Shown here in pieces: positions 1-10,954 of a stretch of 64,000 nt of DNA. Within the stretch, counting starts at the first letter, position 1. Every line of letters starts with the position of its first letter. This DNA is from Tetraselmis striata (Eukaryota; Chlorophyta; Chlorodendrophyceae; Chlorodendrales; Chlorodendraceae): the NCBI GenBank assembly GCA_006384855.1, contig VCJN01001044.1:1-64000 (forward strand), written 5' to 3'. Under the pieces are notes generated by a model, which had not been told where the DNA came from, ran no database searches, and saw nothing but the letters and a program-made list of their open reading frames with translations. The position numbers and the translations under genes were made by a program.

Positions 1-300
1 GTTTGCAGCCATCTAGGCAAATGGCTGCAGCCAATCTGCGGCGTGCCGCCAGCTATTATAAGGTATTAGCCGTACTGCCTTGCAAATCTGTATAGTATCG
101 TCAAGCCGATGCGTGTTCACATCCCTTCTATGCCATGCAGTCCCGCATACTAAATGGTTTGCAGCCATCTAGACAATCAAAGCATGCTTAAAGGCAGCAT
201 CTGCGGTCAGCGCTGCAGCAATCTGCGGCGTGCCCCGAGCAAATATCAGGCATTAGTGGTACTGCCTTGCAATCTGTATAGTATTGTAAAGCATATGGGC
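1..300. repeat. Imperfect direct repeat pair at the left edge
   Basis: The segment beginning GTTTGCAGCCATCTAG at position 1 recurs from about 157. Both copies continue into related sequence containing AATCTGCGGCGTGCC and CTGCCTTGCAA..TGTATAGTAT. The second copy has an insertion near 178-215. No coding signal is visible. The array may extend beyond the left edge of the window. Confidence 0.7.
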
Positions 301-377
301 AATTAAATCCCCTTTTGTCATAAAAATATTCATACTGGAAGGTTGCCGAGCCAGCTCTTTACCCCCCACCGTCTTGG

Positions 378-515
378 TCGACGAACGCTACTACCAGGTC
401 GTAGCGGCGCCGCGTCAGGCTGGCGGGTCCTCTAAGCCCGCATCTCAACCGCCGCCACCGGGGTCCGGCGGAGATGGCTCCCAAAACGGCGCTGCAGCAG
501 GTCTCTTGATAGAGC
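378..515 (+). repeat. Exon-like fragment, copy 1 (pairs with 2560-2700)
   Basis: About 135 bp are nearly identical to 2560-2700. Both read in frame as a peptide containing RYYQVVAAPRQAGGSSKP and then GSGGDGSQNG. The two copies flank the tandem array, so the locus has been duplicated around it. I do not recognise the protein. The conserved frame suggests it derives from coding sequence, either a host exon or a transposon ORF. Confidence 0.6.
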
Positions 516-631
516 TTCGAGCAGCTCCGCCCCTCCCCCGAGCAGGCTTGGTCCCTCGGAGACTGCCAAGCAGCCGAGTGAGCCTCAGCCTTCGAGTGCG
601 ACGAAGCGCCCGCACGGTGCGTTGAGCACGG

Positions 632-949
632 GAGGCAAGAGCAGCTTGTCGCCCATTAAGCTGCGCAAGAAGCATTCCAAGGAGCGCGGGCCGAGTCCTC
701 CTTCAAGATGGCGATAGAGCTGGAGGACGACGACCCTTCCAGGCGCCTAAGCCGAAACGCGAAGCCACGTCAAGCCATCAGGCGCCTTCGGGTGCCCCTG
801 GTGGGAGTCGCAGGGCCACATCTTCCCGTGGCGGTGCCAGATCTCCGCCTCCCCGACCCGCGTCTCCGCCTATGGAGGCAAGAGCAGCAGCTTGTCGCCC
901 ATTAAGCTGCGCAAAAAGCATTCCAAGAAGCGTGGGCCGACTCCTCCAT
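632..949 (+). repeat. Duplicated 70-bp segment (632-702 and 874-949)
   Basis: Two copies of a segment starting GAGGCAAGAGCAGC and running through CATTAAGCTGCGCAA.AAGCATTCCAA to GGGCCGA.TCCTCC lie 240 bp apart. They read as KLRKKHSKERGPSPP-like peptide in one frame. The spacer is GC-rich and has no recognisable domain. Confidence 0.6.
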
Positions 950-974
950 TTGGAAGAGCCTCAGGCCACCGCTG

Positions 975-2330
975 GCAACAATGACGAGCAAGAGATGCAT
1001 AGGGTGGAGATAGTTAAGTGTGAGGGGTGGGATTACCCGCATCTCGACAGCAAGAGCAGGTGAACGCCCGCATCTCTCGCGTAAAAACCCGTGTACTGTC
1101 GCTCCTAGCTCTTGTAACGACGAGACGCTTTTCCAAACCCGACTCCCGTGCGTCGTGGAACCTTGTCTTACGGGTGGTTACGCCGAGAGAGATGCGGTAA
1201 TGAAACCCGGAGGCCCGCTTTGAGGACGACAAGTACATCCTCGTGTCAGTCTTGCCAGCGGTGGGTGAGGCCACCGCTGGCAAGACTGACGAGCAAGAGA
1301 TACATAGGGTGGAGAGGTTTTACCGTGACGGTGGGGGTACCGCATCTCCGCAGGTGAACGCCCGCATCTCGCGTAAAAACCCGTGTACTGTCGCTCCTAG
1401 CTCTTGTAACGACGAGACGCTTTTCCAAACCCGACTCCCGTGCGTCGTGGAACCATGTCGTACAGACGGTTGCGCCGAGAGAGATGCGGCACTGGAACCC
1501 GGAGGCTCGCGTCAGTCTTGCCAGCTGTGGCTGAGGCCACCGCTGGCAAGACTGACGAGCAAGAGATGCATAGGGTGGAGAGAGTCAACTGTGACGGTGG
1601 GGGTACCGCATCTCGGCAGCGGGGGCAGGTGAACGCCCGCATCTCTCGCGTAAAAACCCGTGTACTGTCGCTCCTAGCTCTTGTAACGACGAGACGCTTT
1701 TCCAAACCCGACTCCCGTGCGTCGTGGAACCTTGTCTTACAGGTGGTTACGCCGAGAGAGATGCGGTAATGAAACCCGGAGGCCCACTTTGAGGACGACA
1801 AGTACATCCTCGTGTCAGTCTTGCCAGAGGTGGGTGAGGTCACCGCTGGCAAGACTGACGAGCAAGAGATACATAGGGTGGAGAGATTTTACCGTGACGG
1901 TGGGGGTACCGCATCTCCGCAGGTGAACGCCCGCATCTCGCGTAAAAACCCGTGTACTGTCGCTCCTAGCTCTTGTAACGACGAGACGCTTTTCCAAACC
2001 CGACTTCCGTGCGTCGTGGAACCATGTCGTACAGACGGTTGCGCCGAGAGAGATGCGGCACTGGAACCCGGAGGCTCGCGTCAGTCTTGCCAGCTGTGGC
2101 TGAGGCCACCGCTGGCAAGACTGACGAGCAAGAGATGCATAGGGTGGAGAGAGTCAACTGTGACGGTGGGGGTACCGCATCTCGGCAGCGGGGGCAGGTG
2201 AACGCCCGCATCTCGCGTAAAAACCCGCGTACTGTCGCTCCTAGCTCTTGTAACGACGAGACGCTTTTCCACACCCGACTCCCGTGCGTCGTGGAACCTT
2301 GTCTTGCAGGCTGTTGCGCCGGACTTTTCC
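975..2330 (+). repeat. Higher-order tandem repeat array (about 569-bp period from 292 + 277-bp subunits)
   Basis: The landmark GTAAAAACCCG recurs near 1080, 1373, 1650, 1942 and 2217. The spacing alternates between about 292 and 276 bp, so the true period is about 569 bp. Each subunit carries GCTCCTAGCTCTTGTAACG and then CGTCGTGGAACC. Alternate subunits differ by an insertion of GCAGCGGGGGCAGG-type sequence. Each subunit also holds a hairpin (see the separate entry). The frames stay open over long stretches, but I see no known domain, and the openness may only reflect base composition. Confidence 0.85.
1245..1290. repeat. Perfect 20-bp hairpin inside the tandem units
   Basis: Positions 1245-1264 are the exact reverse complement of 1271-1290, with a six-base loop (GTGAGG). 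Slightly decayed copies occur at about 1511-1556, 1815-1860 and 2080-2125. A right half only is seen near 968. The perfect copy and the flanking duplication suggest a small foldback element amplified together with the tandem unit. Confidence 0.8.
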
Positions 2331-2559
2331 GTAGATTGGTGGTACGCTGCCGTGGATTCTGCCCTCTTCGGGGAGTGCCAGAGCAAGACTGTAAAACACT
2401 GTGGCTACTCGATTCGCACCGTGCGCGACTGGCGCAACGACAACGATGCGGCGCGGCATTCAACACATCAAGAAGCAACGCTTATTAAGTCCACCAACAC
2501 CTGCTTGACCTGCCGAGCCGGGTCTCTAAAGCCCCCCCCCCCCCCCCCCCCCCCCCCGT

Positions 2560-2700
2560 CTTAGTCGATGACCGCTACTACCAGGTCGTAGCGGCGCCGC
2601 GTCAGGCAGGCGGGTCCTCCAAGCCCGCATCTCAACCACTGCCAGCGGGGTCCGGCGGAGATGGCTCCCAAAACGGCGGCGCTGCAGCAGGTCTCTTGGA
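2560..2700 (+). repeat. Exon-like fragment, copy 2 (pairs with 378-515)
   Basis: This is the second copy of the segment at 378-515, preceded here by a C homopolymer (about 2531-2557) where copy 1 has a shorter C run. It reads RYYQVVAAPRQAGGSSKP in frame. The shared C-rich leader means the duplication included more than the exon-like part. Confidence 0.6.
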
Positions 2701-4180
2701 GCTTCGAGCAGCGAGGAGTGAAATCCTTAACATAGTGGGCCACCGTGGCGCGCAAAATGGCGCGAAGAAGCCCCACCACCTAGGTTGAGGCGGGTAGTAC
2801 TTTACGTAAGAGAGGGCGCGAAGAGGACACGGCGAATGGTCATTGTTAGTACTCTCGTATAGTTATAAATTGCACCTGAAATGTACCCAAAAAGTGGGTA
2901 CATATACGAGTCTAAGCGATCACGTGGGGGGCACATTTTCGAGTCCGTAAATGTGCCCATTTTGACTCGATATTGCCCCCTGTACCGGCCACACCTCCGC
3001 CGGGACTGCCGCGCAAGCCATGATCGCATGCCGGCAGCCTGCGATCCGGGTTTGCCAAGCACTCCCGGCACCCTGCCGGCACATGCATGCTGTGCCGCAA
3101 CGCTTCGCGCGAACTAAGCACCATTGCTGTGCGAGAGTCGGCCGTGCCAGTACTTATCGTGATTACTCCTTGGCAGGGGCCGGGGGCGCGGCCCGCCAGC
3201 GTGGCGCACGGCGACGCCAGCGACCCCGCGGTGTGCAGCGGTGTGCAGCGATGTGCGGCGATGTGCAATGAGTGCGTACATCCGCCTGTACTTAGCCCGG
3301 GTGCTCCGCGTCGGCGGGCGACACGCGAGCCCGCGTGCGCATATCAATTTGATGAAATTATGGAAACGAGAAATTCATATAGTACTTTACAGGTCGCCCG
3401 CGATAGTCGTCGCTACTGGGTATGAAATCCACGTCCCTCGTCCGTCCCGTATCGTCCCCGTATGTCGTCGTTCGTCACCAGTAGGGCACATTTACGTCAC
3501 ATCTGAATCTCACAGTGTACCGGGATCCGGCTCGCCTGCGTGCTTGCCCATTTCGCACTTGCCGCCCAAGAACTGTTCTAGACAGTCGGGGGGTGGGTAA
3601 GGGCTCCCGCATTTGCGCCCATACCCTGCCGTTCTTTTTGTTATTCTCGGGTGAGCTGCACAGGAACAACGTGAGGTGCGCATGTTGCACGAATAAGTCA
3701 CGTCCCACCGTGTTCGCTGTACCAATATCCTGTCTTACCCCCCCCCCCCCCCCCCCCCCCGCCCGCCCCCACCCCCCCCTTATTTTCTGAGGGAGAAAAA
3801 GGCAGCTAAAACAACAAATCTAGTTGTGATGGCCTAGCTAAGGATTCCGACGATAGGATACGGATGTGTTACTTATTCGCCGCGCACTACCCCGCACCTA
3901 ATCACGCGTAGTAATAGTTAACGTAATCTTATCGTTGTGCATCGGTACGCATTTGTGAATCTACTCTACGACAGGTATGTATCTGATTTCAAAGAATGAG
4001 CCTATATGCGCTATATACTTTTCCTTAATAAAGTGGCTCAATACTAGCTCGGACAATGTAGTCGCTACTTATTATTTCTTCCGAAATCAATATGGAATCC
4101 GACGATGATTCGATGAATGAGATCGATGCATATTGCCATGTTTTATGTGTCAGTTGTATTCTTTAAAATAATCACGGCCC
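2700..4180. other. Intergenic sequence, no gene recognised
   Basis: This stretch holds a 9-bp inverted repeat at 2881-2903. The segment at about 2938-2976 (GAGTCCGTAAATGTGCCC and beyond) recurs almost unchanged near 25316-25353. There is a short GTGTGCAGCG-type tandem near 3230-3270 and a C homopolymer near 3739-3760. Base composition drops from GC-rich to AT-rich after about 3780. None of the open frames shows a domain. Confidence 0.5.
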
Positions 4181-4184
4181 GGCC

Positions 4185-4270
4185 GGTCTCGAGTCACCGA
4201 CTTTATACATAATCGTAGCCACTCGCTCTACCACTGAGCGCTTCAGTCAGACTAAGTTTCCCGGGTCAGA
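4185..4270 (-). other. tRNA-like remnant (A-box and weak B-box)
   Basis: The minus strand contains GCTCAGTGGTAGAGCG, a good match to a tRNA D-arm and pol III A box. About 45 bases later comes GACTCGAGACC, a weak B box within a GTCGGT/ACCGGC stem. The T loop is the wrong length and I cannot pair the acceptor ends, so this is not a functional tRNA. It is better read as a tRNA pseudogene or a tRNA-derived SINE head. Confidence 0.35.
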
Positions 4271-4750
4271 TTAATTTATTACATAAGGGCTTTCACAAAA
4301 GCGCACTACAAACAGAACTCACAGCAACTATGAAAGGTTGCCAGCAAAAGAGAGACATAAGCCTGAAACCAAGGTCGAGCAGGAGGACAGGGAGCCAAGA
4401 ACCAAGAAGGAGCCAAGGGAACCACGAAGTCACTTAGCTGCCAGGAACCAAAGGGACCCCCGCCCCGGGGTAGGCTATCAGCCGCGGCGAGGACGCTTGC
4501 AGCCAATGACCCGGGTCATAGCAACACATGCCGACGAGCGACGCGACGCAGGCGCAGGAGCACCATCACTCACCATCATTCCCGGGTCAGATGGTCAGAA
4601 TTTCTGTACTAACAAGGTGATGGGACATGCTACTGCCTACGACGCGAGTACCGGTGCCGGTACGGGGTACCAGTACCAATATACGGTGGGTATGGTCCCT
4701 ACCTGGTATCGGTAGCATTAGTCAGTACAATACATGCATATGTCACCGCC

Positions 4751-5182
4751 AATAGCAACTAGCAATGACGCCAGCTGTCGGTCGACGATTAGACGCTGCT
4801 CGTTCGTTATATACCTATATCGCATTTAAGCAGGAATTCGATGGAAATGTAAAGTAAATACTCTCTGATGCGCCTTATTGATAGCCCAGTTCAATAACAC
4901 GGGGATAGGCCGGTTCAGAAGCACGCCACCCCCTCAAATTAATAACTACCGTAGCGACTACATATCATCATGCCAAAATATCAATCAGCAATGACGCCGG
5001 CTGTTGATTGACGCTGCTCGTTCGTTGTATTGGCATTAAAGCAGGAATTCGATGCAAATGTAAAATAAAACATATTAAGGATTTATGTACACTCTGTAAC
5101 GCGCCTTACTAGCGGTCCCAGTTCAGAATCACGCCATCCCCCGACGCCCTTAGTAGCGACTACATATCATCATGCCTCTCCC
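4751..5182. repeat. Tandem duplication of a 200-230-bp unit
   Basis: Copy 1 (about 4751-4975) and copy 2 (about 4979-5176) share AGCAATGACGCC, GACGCTGCTCGTTCGTT, AAGCAGGAATTCGATG and GTTCAGAA.CACGCCA. Both end in GTAGCGACTACATATCATCA. Divergence and small indels indicate an old duplication. No coding capacity is evident. Confidence 0.75.
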
Positions 5183-5187
5183 GCGCC

Positions 5188-5918
5188 GTGCCTATTCAGT
5201 TTTTTGGCATGTGCTGGCGCGCGACGGCTGCCGCCATGCTGCTCAATTTACTGGTCGCCGCACGCGCTGGTCGCCCTTTTTCAAGCCCTGACAACAACAT
5301 TTCGACAGTAAAGAAACAACGCGACACGCTCAATCACGAAGAGGAGAGTATCATGCACACGAATCTTACTGTCAGACTGAACACGGCTGCGGCTACGAGA
5401 ACGGCAATAATCGTCGCCGCTTCCTACTGGGTGACGACGATGAAGATAGGCCTACTATTGACTCGCTATGAGAAAGCCAATTCTCGTCGCCGCTTCTTGC
5501 TGGATCACGACATGACGACAAAAGGCCCGCTATCGACTATGACAATGAAACAATCGGCGCCGCTTCGTGAGCGCCGGCTTGAACACTACGACAACGACTG
5601 CGTCATTGAGCGCCACTCCGCCGACGACTTATGACCTCTACCCTGATGCCTATGATGGGCCATGTAATCGCCGCCGCTCCCTGCTCGATCACGACGACGA
5701 CGAGACCCACTTTCGACTGCGAGAATGGCAATAGTCGCCGCCGCTCCCTGCTTGATCACGACGACGATGGAGACGTTGAGCGAAACTACGCCGAGGACTA
5801 TGACCTTGACCCTGATGACAATGATATGCCTGATCGCCGCCGCTCCTTGCCGGATGACGACGATGACGACGACGTTGACTATGGCCAACGGAACTTGGCC
5901 GATAAATTATTACCTTGA
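5188..5918 (+). pseudogene. Degenerate ORF with RRRSLLDHDDD-type repeats
   Basis: An ORF starting at 5188 begins with a signal-peptide-like stretch (AAAMLLNLLVAARAG). After a frame change, the sequence carries at least five diverged units of about 30 residues. Each combines a basic patch (NRRR or SRRR), a short hydrophobic step (SLL or FLL) and an acidic run (DHDDD), and some are followed by YDLDPDD. Units lie near 5403, 5485, 5665, 5735 and 5832. Frames switch between units, so as it stands this is a decayed gene or a repeat derived from one. I do not recognise the family. A secreted acidic repeat protein would fit, but that is inference. Confidence 0.4.
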
Positions 5919-6132
5919 CCTCGATGCCTCTATGAATCAGCAGTCGCATTCAATGTGTCACAGTTCAAAGATGTGACTGATTATCAGTGCACTGCTGTTA
6001 GCTGTGATTTACGGGCACGCCGCTTGAAATCGAACATTTGACGCGGCGACACTGGGGCAGATGGAGCCCGCTACCCGCCGGTCTAGTAGTGTTGCCTTCA
6101 TTAAAAATCAGAAGGCCCACATTTCGCGCTAC

Positions 6133-9100
6133 CTAGAGCTGAGCCGCACTGCTACCCATCCCGCTGCCGGTGTCTGCATGATACAGCCTTGGCGGGCAGT
6201 CCGACGGGTGAATGCCCTGCACATACGACAGGTGGGGTGGGGGGGGGGGGGGGGGGGGGGGAGCGGGGGAGGGTATGTCAGATTGACGCCACACTTATTT
6301 TTTTGGCCCTGTGATGGTGAATGGAGGGCAGGTACCCCCCCCCCCCCCCCCCCAACACACACACACACGACAGGTTGGGGAGGGGGGGGGGGGGGTGCAG
6401 GCACCTGGAGCACCGGGCAAAAGTAGTCCAGCACCGATTCGAAGGGGAACATGGCCGTGATGACGTAGGTGTGGGTGGCGGCGGCGTATTTGCGCACGAG
6501 GATCTCCTCGTTGGTGCCGATGCACTCCTGCAGGTTGCCGTCCGACACATGGCTGACGCCGCACAGGTAGTCGCCCGACTCGCCCGGCCCCTGCCAACGC
6601 ACCCAGCCGGACAGTCAGACGGCGCGCGGACTTCCGATGAAAGCGCGCCAGTGCTTGACGAGTGACAGATGTAAAACCCTAAACTGTAACAGTAATAGCC
6701 GTCGGAAAGTGCGACGGCAAGTTCAGTAAATAGATATGCAGAAACATGCCAGCCCCGTGGAGGCGCGACCCCAATTCAGCTGCTGTTCACGGCGGTAACG
6801 GCCGCAGCCGAAGCGAGGCATCGCCTGCACACCTGCCATGGGCGGCTGCTGCGCTCGGCGGTCTGGTACCGCACGCGCATCGCGGTGTCCGAGTCAAATG
6901 TGTCCCGCAGCTGCTGCCACCCCTTGGCGGACATGTCGGTGATGTTAAACGTGTGGCGCGGACTGTAGCCCAGCATCTGCAATCGGGGTCGGCAAGTGGG
7001 GAAGGGGGGGGGAGGGGGTACTCTGTCAGCCCCGACCTCGGTGCAAATGTGGGGCCAGCGCGCCATGCGTCATGGGGGAGGGAGGAGCTCACCCATTTGA
7101 TGGACACCTTCTTGGAGAGGCCGGGCGAGGAGGAGTCGTACTCGTTCAGCGGCAGGAAGAACTGTTGGAAGTCGACCACGTCGTAGGGGGAGCCTGCGCT
7201 GGGCCCGAGATGGTACACCCGGAAGGTCGGGTTGCCGCCCTGTCGGCAGCCGGTCAGCAAGCGGCCCGTCAGGTCTGCGTGCAGGTGGAGGACAGGTCCG
7301 GGGACGCCGGCGGGTCGGGCGGGCGGGTGGGTTGGCGCCGCACCTGGTAGGGCGTGAACCCGGGCGAGACGTGCGCCACGGCGAAGGGCGCGCCCAGGTA
7401 CTCGGCGTTTTCGCGCAGCAGGCGGAAGGAGCCGCTGTGCTGGTGCCCGTACACCTGGCCCGCCAGCGCGTCGCGGTAGCGGAAGAGCAGCAGCTCGTAC
7501 TCCTTGCTGGCGCGGCCCCAGCAGCCGCCGTACATGCCGGGCGGCACGTGTCCCGTGATCAGCACGCGCTCGTTGCTGCTCTGCGCCCTGCGCGCGGCAC
7601 CGCCGCAGGAGGCAGGTCAGAGGCAGGGGGGGCAAACAAGGTGGGACGGGATGGGCAAAAGGGATGGGGGTTCATCACCCACCCGCATGCCCGCACAGCT
7701 TCCCATTAAGACTGCAGCGACACTCCCCCCTGAGCAAGGGGGGGGGGGGGGGGGGGGGGAGGGACCCGAATATTCATTGTAGGGGTAATGTCACTGTATC
7801 CATGTGAAAGACACCAACACCCGTAAGCAAGAGAGGAAGCGGATATAGCAATTCCTAGCTGTATACCTAAAATGTGTCTCTATTCATAGTGTTTCCTCAG
7901 GGGCACTTCTCGTTGCACTCACACAACGGGTGGGACTCGCACCTCTGCAGGACGCCCTCCAGCCACGCCAGCTGCTCCTGGGCCAGCGTGTCGTCCACAA
8001 ACTGAAACAGGTTCCTGCGCATTTCCGGGGGGCTCTGTCCGCTCATCCCCGGCAGGGTGCAGGCGGGCGGATGGCGCGCCCGCGGGGTGAGCGTGAGCAG
8101 CGGTGAGGGCGCGTGAGGGCGCGGGGGCGCTCACTTGATGTGGCACATCTGGGTGTTGAGCGCCACCACGCGCAGCCCCTCCTTCACCTTGGCCTGTCAG
8201 CGGAACATGCGCCGGCACACCGGGGGCTCATGCGGTGCGCCAAATACGGTCTGATTCCATGAGGGACGGAAGGGGAGACCCGGGGGGGGGGGGGGGGGGG
8301 GGGGGGGCGGGGGGGGGGACTATGCAGTTGTTAGCTGGCGCTCTGTTCGCAGTACTTAGAGGGATAGATGCAGGCTCAAAGACAGGGACAGAGGGTTGAC
8401 ATGCTACGGGGTGGGTATTTTCATAGCAAGGAGCCCGTTGTGCTAGCCACACGGTGCCGGGACGGCCAGTCCGGGGTGTACCTGGTAGCACTATATGTAG
8501 AAAGGGGTTACACTGCACTTTGCAAGGTCAGATACGTCGAGGTGTCCAGTGGGGGTGGCTCGGAAGGGGGCAGCGGCGGCGCTGATTTGTCCTGGGTAGC
8601 AGGGGGGTGCGGGAGGGGGGGCAGCCACCTCATAGTAGCCCGCGTATCTGAAGGTGCTCAGCGCGTCCTCGCCCAACCAGGCCCCGAACAGGGAGGCCGC
8701 GGGCGCGAGCAGCCACTGGTTCAGCGGCGGCCCGGGGTCGGAGTGCACGGGCACGAAGTCGTAGTTGCCGAGGGAGGGGAAGACGGGCACACCGGGCAGC
8801 GCCTTCACCAGCTCCCGGACCACGAAGGACAGGGAGTCGACCACATCCTGCCCATACGGAAGGAGTTTGCTCAGCCCATGTATGCCGCCATGCCGGAAGG
8901 GGTGAGGGAGCACGAGAAGGGGAACGGGAGGGGGGGCGGGGACCTCCTGGGTGGTGGAGGGGTGGTGCGGCGCGGTGTCCCCCGTCCACAGCACCATGTC
9001 GGGGCGCATCGCCTGCACCGCCTCCAGCGCGGACTGCAGCAGCTGCGGCCGCGTGTCGCACTTGTACTCCCCGGCCATGCTAGCCTGCGTCTTGATGGCC

Positions 9101-9598
9101 ACGCTCGGGTCGCTGGCTGCCGGCGCCGCATTACAGGTTGGTGGGGGGAGGGGGGAGGAGGGGTCGTTGCTACCGCTGTGGCTGCCATGATGGAGCTGGG
9201 CAGGCAACACGTCGGGGAGGGAGAGGAGGCCGGGGGGGGCTTGGTGATGCCCCACCTTGGCGACAGCAGGGCGGAGTGGCGCACTCCGCCTCGCTGCCGG
9301 GGGCATACTGGAGGTCGATGTGCAGGTCGGTGAGGTGGAGCACCACCAACTCGCCCCGATGCGCTTCTGCAGGTGGGGGCCGAGGCAACAACGCCATTCA
9401 CCCATCTTCGCCATGTAGGACGCCGCTTCGCTACTGACTGATCCCGGAGCTCTGACCTGGGCGGTGCAGGGAGACGGTGCGAGGTGGGTGTCGGGCGGGC
9501 TAGGGGAGGGGAGGGAGGGGGGACTCACCACCCGAGGCAGCGGCGCAGGGCAGCGTTGCCGCCAGGAGCAGCAGCAGGCTGTGCAGGGCTCGGCCCAT
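6133..9598 (-). CDS. Acid-sphingomyelinase-like secreted phosphodiesterase
   Basis: A metallophosphoesterase of the acid sphingomyelinase-like family, which cleaves phosphodiester or phosphocholine-type substrates in the secretory pathway or outside the cell. The start at 9598 gives a signal peptide (MGRALHSLLLLLAATLPC). Splicing about ten GT-AG exons gives the family motifs in order: LTDLHIDLQY (DxH metal site, about 9350), WTGD (about 8990), LGNYD (GNH/GNYD site, about 8760), ALNTQMCH (about 8150), QLAWLEGVL (about 7960), GHVPPG (about 7550), YGHQHSGSF (GHxH, about 7445), NPTFRVYHL (about 7230) and a Cys-containing C-terminal domain (LCGVSHVSDGNLQEC, about 6550). Exon phases agree at the joins I checked. 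The last exon (6133-6216) ends in TAG. Several introns carry C homopolymers on the sense strand. The metal ligands appear intact. Substrate is not predictable, and the last two exons are the least certain. Confidence 0.85.
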
Positions 9599-9599
9599 G

Positions 9600-10293
9600 A
9601 CGGCCCGGGATGCGCGGTAGTGGTGCCAGCGGCTGACTGCCTGTTTCGGTGCCTCGTCGGGCGGGCCGCTCGGCTGCAGAGCTCCGGCACCTGCTTGTTG
9701 CCGCGTGATACCCGCACGGTCAGTACCCTGGGAGGGATCAGCACGCAGCTGCGCTTGCTCAACCTCGGCATCTGCCACCCCACGCGATGTATTTATGTCG
9801 GTTCGGCAAGCCCCCTTCGGAAAGGTGCGAGCAACAGTACCAGGAGTTGTCTACTGCCAGTACCTGCTGTGGACGACCGGCCACAGACACGCCGGTAGCA
9901 AGGCCTGCTGACCGGTTGCGAACCCCACCTCAGCCCGCTGACCTACCAGCAGTTGCCACGGCAGTCACTAGTGCTTGCGCTCCTCGCTCCTGGCCTTCGC
10001 GGAGGAGGTTCCGGTACTAATTCTTACCCAGTAACCGCATACCGGGGCGGGTACAGTACCCGCTGTCTGCGCGGCGGTCAGCGCGCCGAGACTGTCTGCA
10101 CTCTTGCCGCCCGCGTGCGACATACCGGTGTGAATTACAAAAAGGACAGTTCCCTAGAATTAGAAATTCGACATACCGGTACGGTACCTGTAGTCGTATC
10201 CTTCGATCGTCTGCTCCGCCAGCGCAGGCCGAATGGGGAAATGAGCCAAAGCGCGCCGCGCGCCCCTGCCGAATGTTTGCTATGCCCTGCTCT
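9600..10293. other. Intergenic region upstream of the phosphodiesterase
   Basis: This is presumably the promoter side of the minus-strand phosphodiesterase. I see no clear TATA box. It includes GGTGTGAATTACAAAAAGG at about 10129 followed by CAGTTCCC, a motif repeated near 48731, with related forms near 48239, 21752, 33701 (reverse) and 62388. Confidence 0.5.
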
Positions 10294-10954
10294 TATATAT
10301 GTTAAGACCCATGTACGAAAATGCCCTCTGTATACACAGGTCATGGTCAAAATGCCCTGTGTATACACATGGCATTTGGGTGCCCTGTGTATACACAGGG
10401 CATAACCTTGTATGCCCTGTGTACACATAGGTCACTGCATTGACCTGTGTACACAAGTCATTTTGCTTGACCATGACCTGTGTATATATACACAGGTCAC
10501 TTGAAATCGCCATGTGATGTACACACAGGTCATAGAAAATGACCCAATTGCGAACATCGCTGCCTTGTTTGTACTTGGGTCATATGACATATGACCCAAG
10601 TACATGTTTTCACCCAGGCCATTTCACATATGCCCCATGTGCAAACAAGGTGTCGGGTTTTAGGTATCATTGGTGACCCGTGCGTGTATACACAAGTCGA
10701 TACCGTAACGACATGTGTGTGGTCATGATCACTTTGACCTGTTTGTACATGGGTCATAAAAAGTAACCAGTGTGTACACGGGTCAAAGTGAACATGACCC
10801 GTGTACACACAGGTCATTACGGTATCGACCTGTGTATACACATACATGCAAAATAATGACATGTGTACACACAGGTCAAATTGATGACATGTGTATACAC
10901 AGGGCGACCTGTGTGTACACATGGCATTTTCGTACATGGGTCTTAACATATATA
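10294..10954. mobile_element. Palindrome-array element with 32-bp terminal inverted repeats
   Basis: Positions 10294-10325 are the exact reverse complement of 10923-10954. Between them is a dense array of 20-30-bp palindromes centred on TGTGTACACA or TGTGTATACACA, with flanks such as TGACC..GGTCA or TGCCC..GGGCA. Examples lie at about 10317, 10350, 10380, 10408, 10438, 10470 and 10505. There is also a long nested hairpin at about 10684-10852. No transposase is present. The structure fits a non-autonomous foldback or MITE-like element, or a locus making a highly structured transcript. Flanks are TA-rich, so a TA target duplication is possible but cannot be proven. Confidence 0.8.

Noticed and set aside
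4185..4270. Functional tRNA gene
   Set aside because: The acceptor stem and T loop do not pair properly, so it was kept only as a remnant.
8368..9333. 321-codon plus-strand ORF
   Set aside because: It is the antisense shadow of phosphodiesterase exons and introns and is Gly-rich because of GC-rich complementary sequence.
10294..10954. CRISPR-like array
   Set aside because: The repeats are palindromes of variable length with no uniform spacers, lie between inverted termini and sit in an intron-rich eukaryotic genome with no cas genes.
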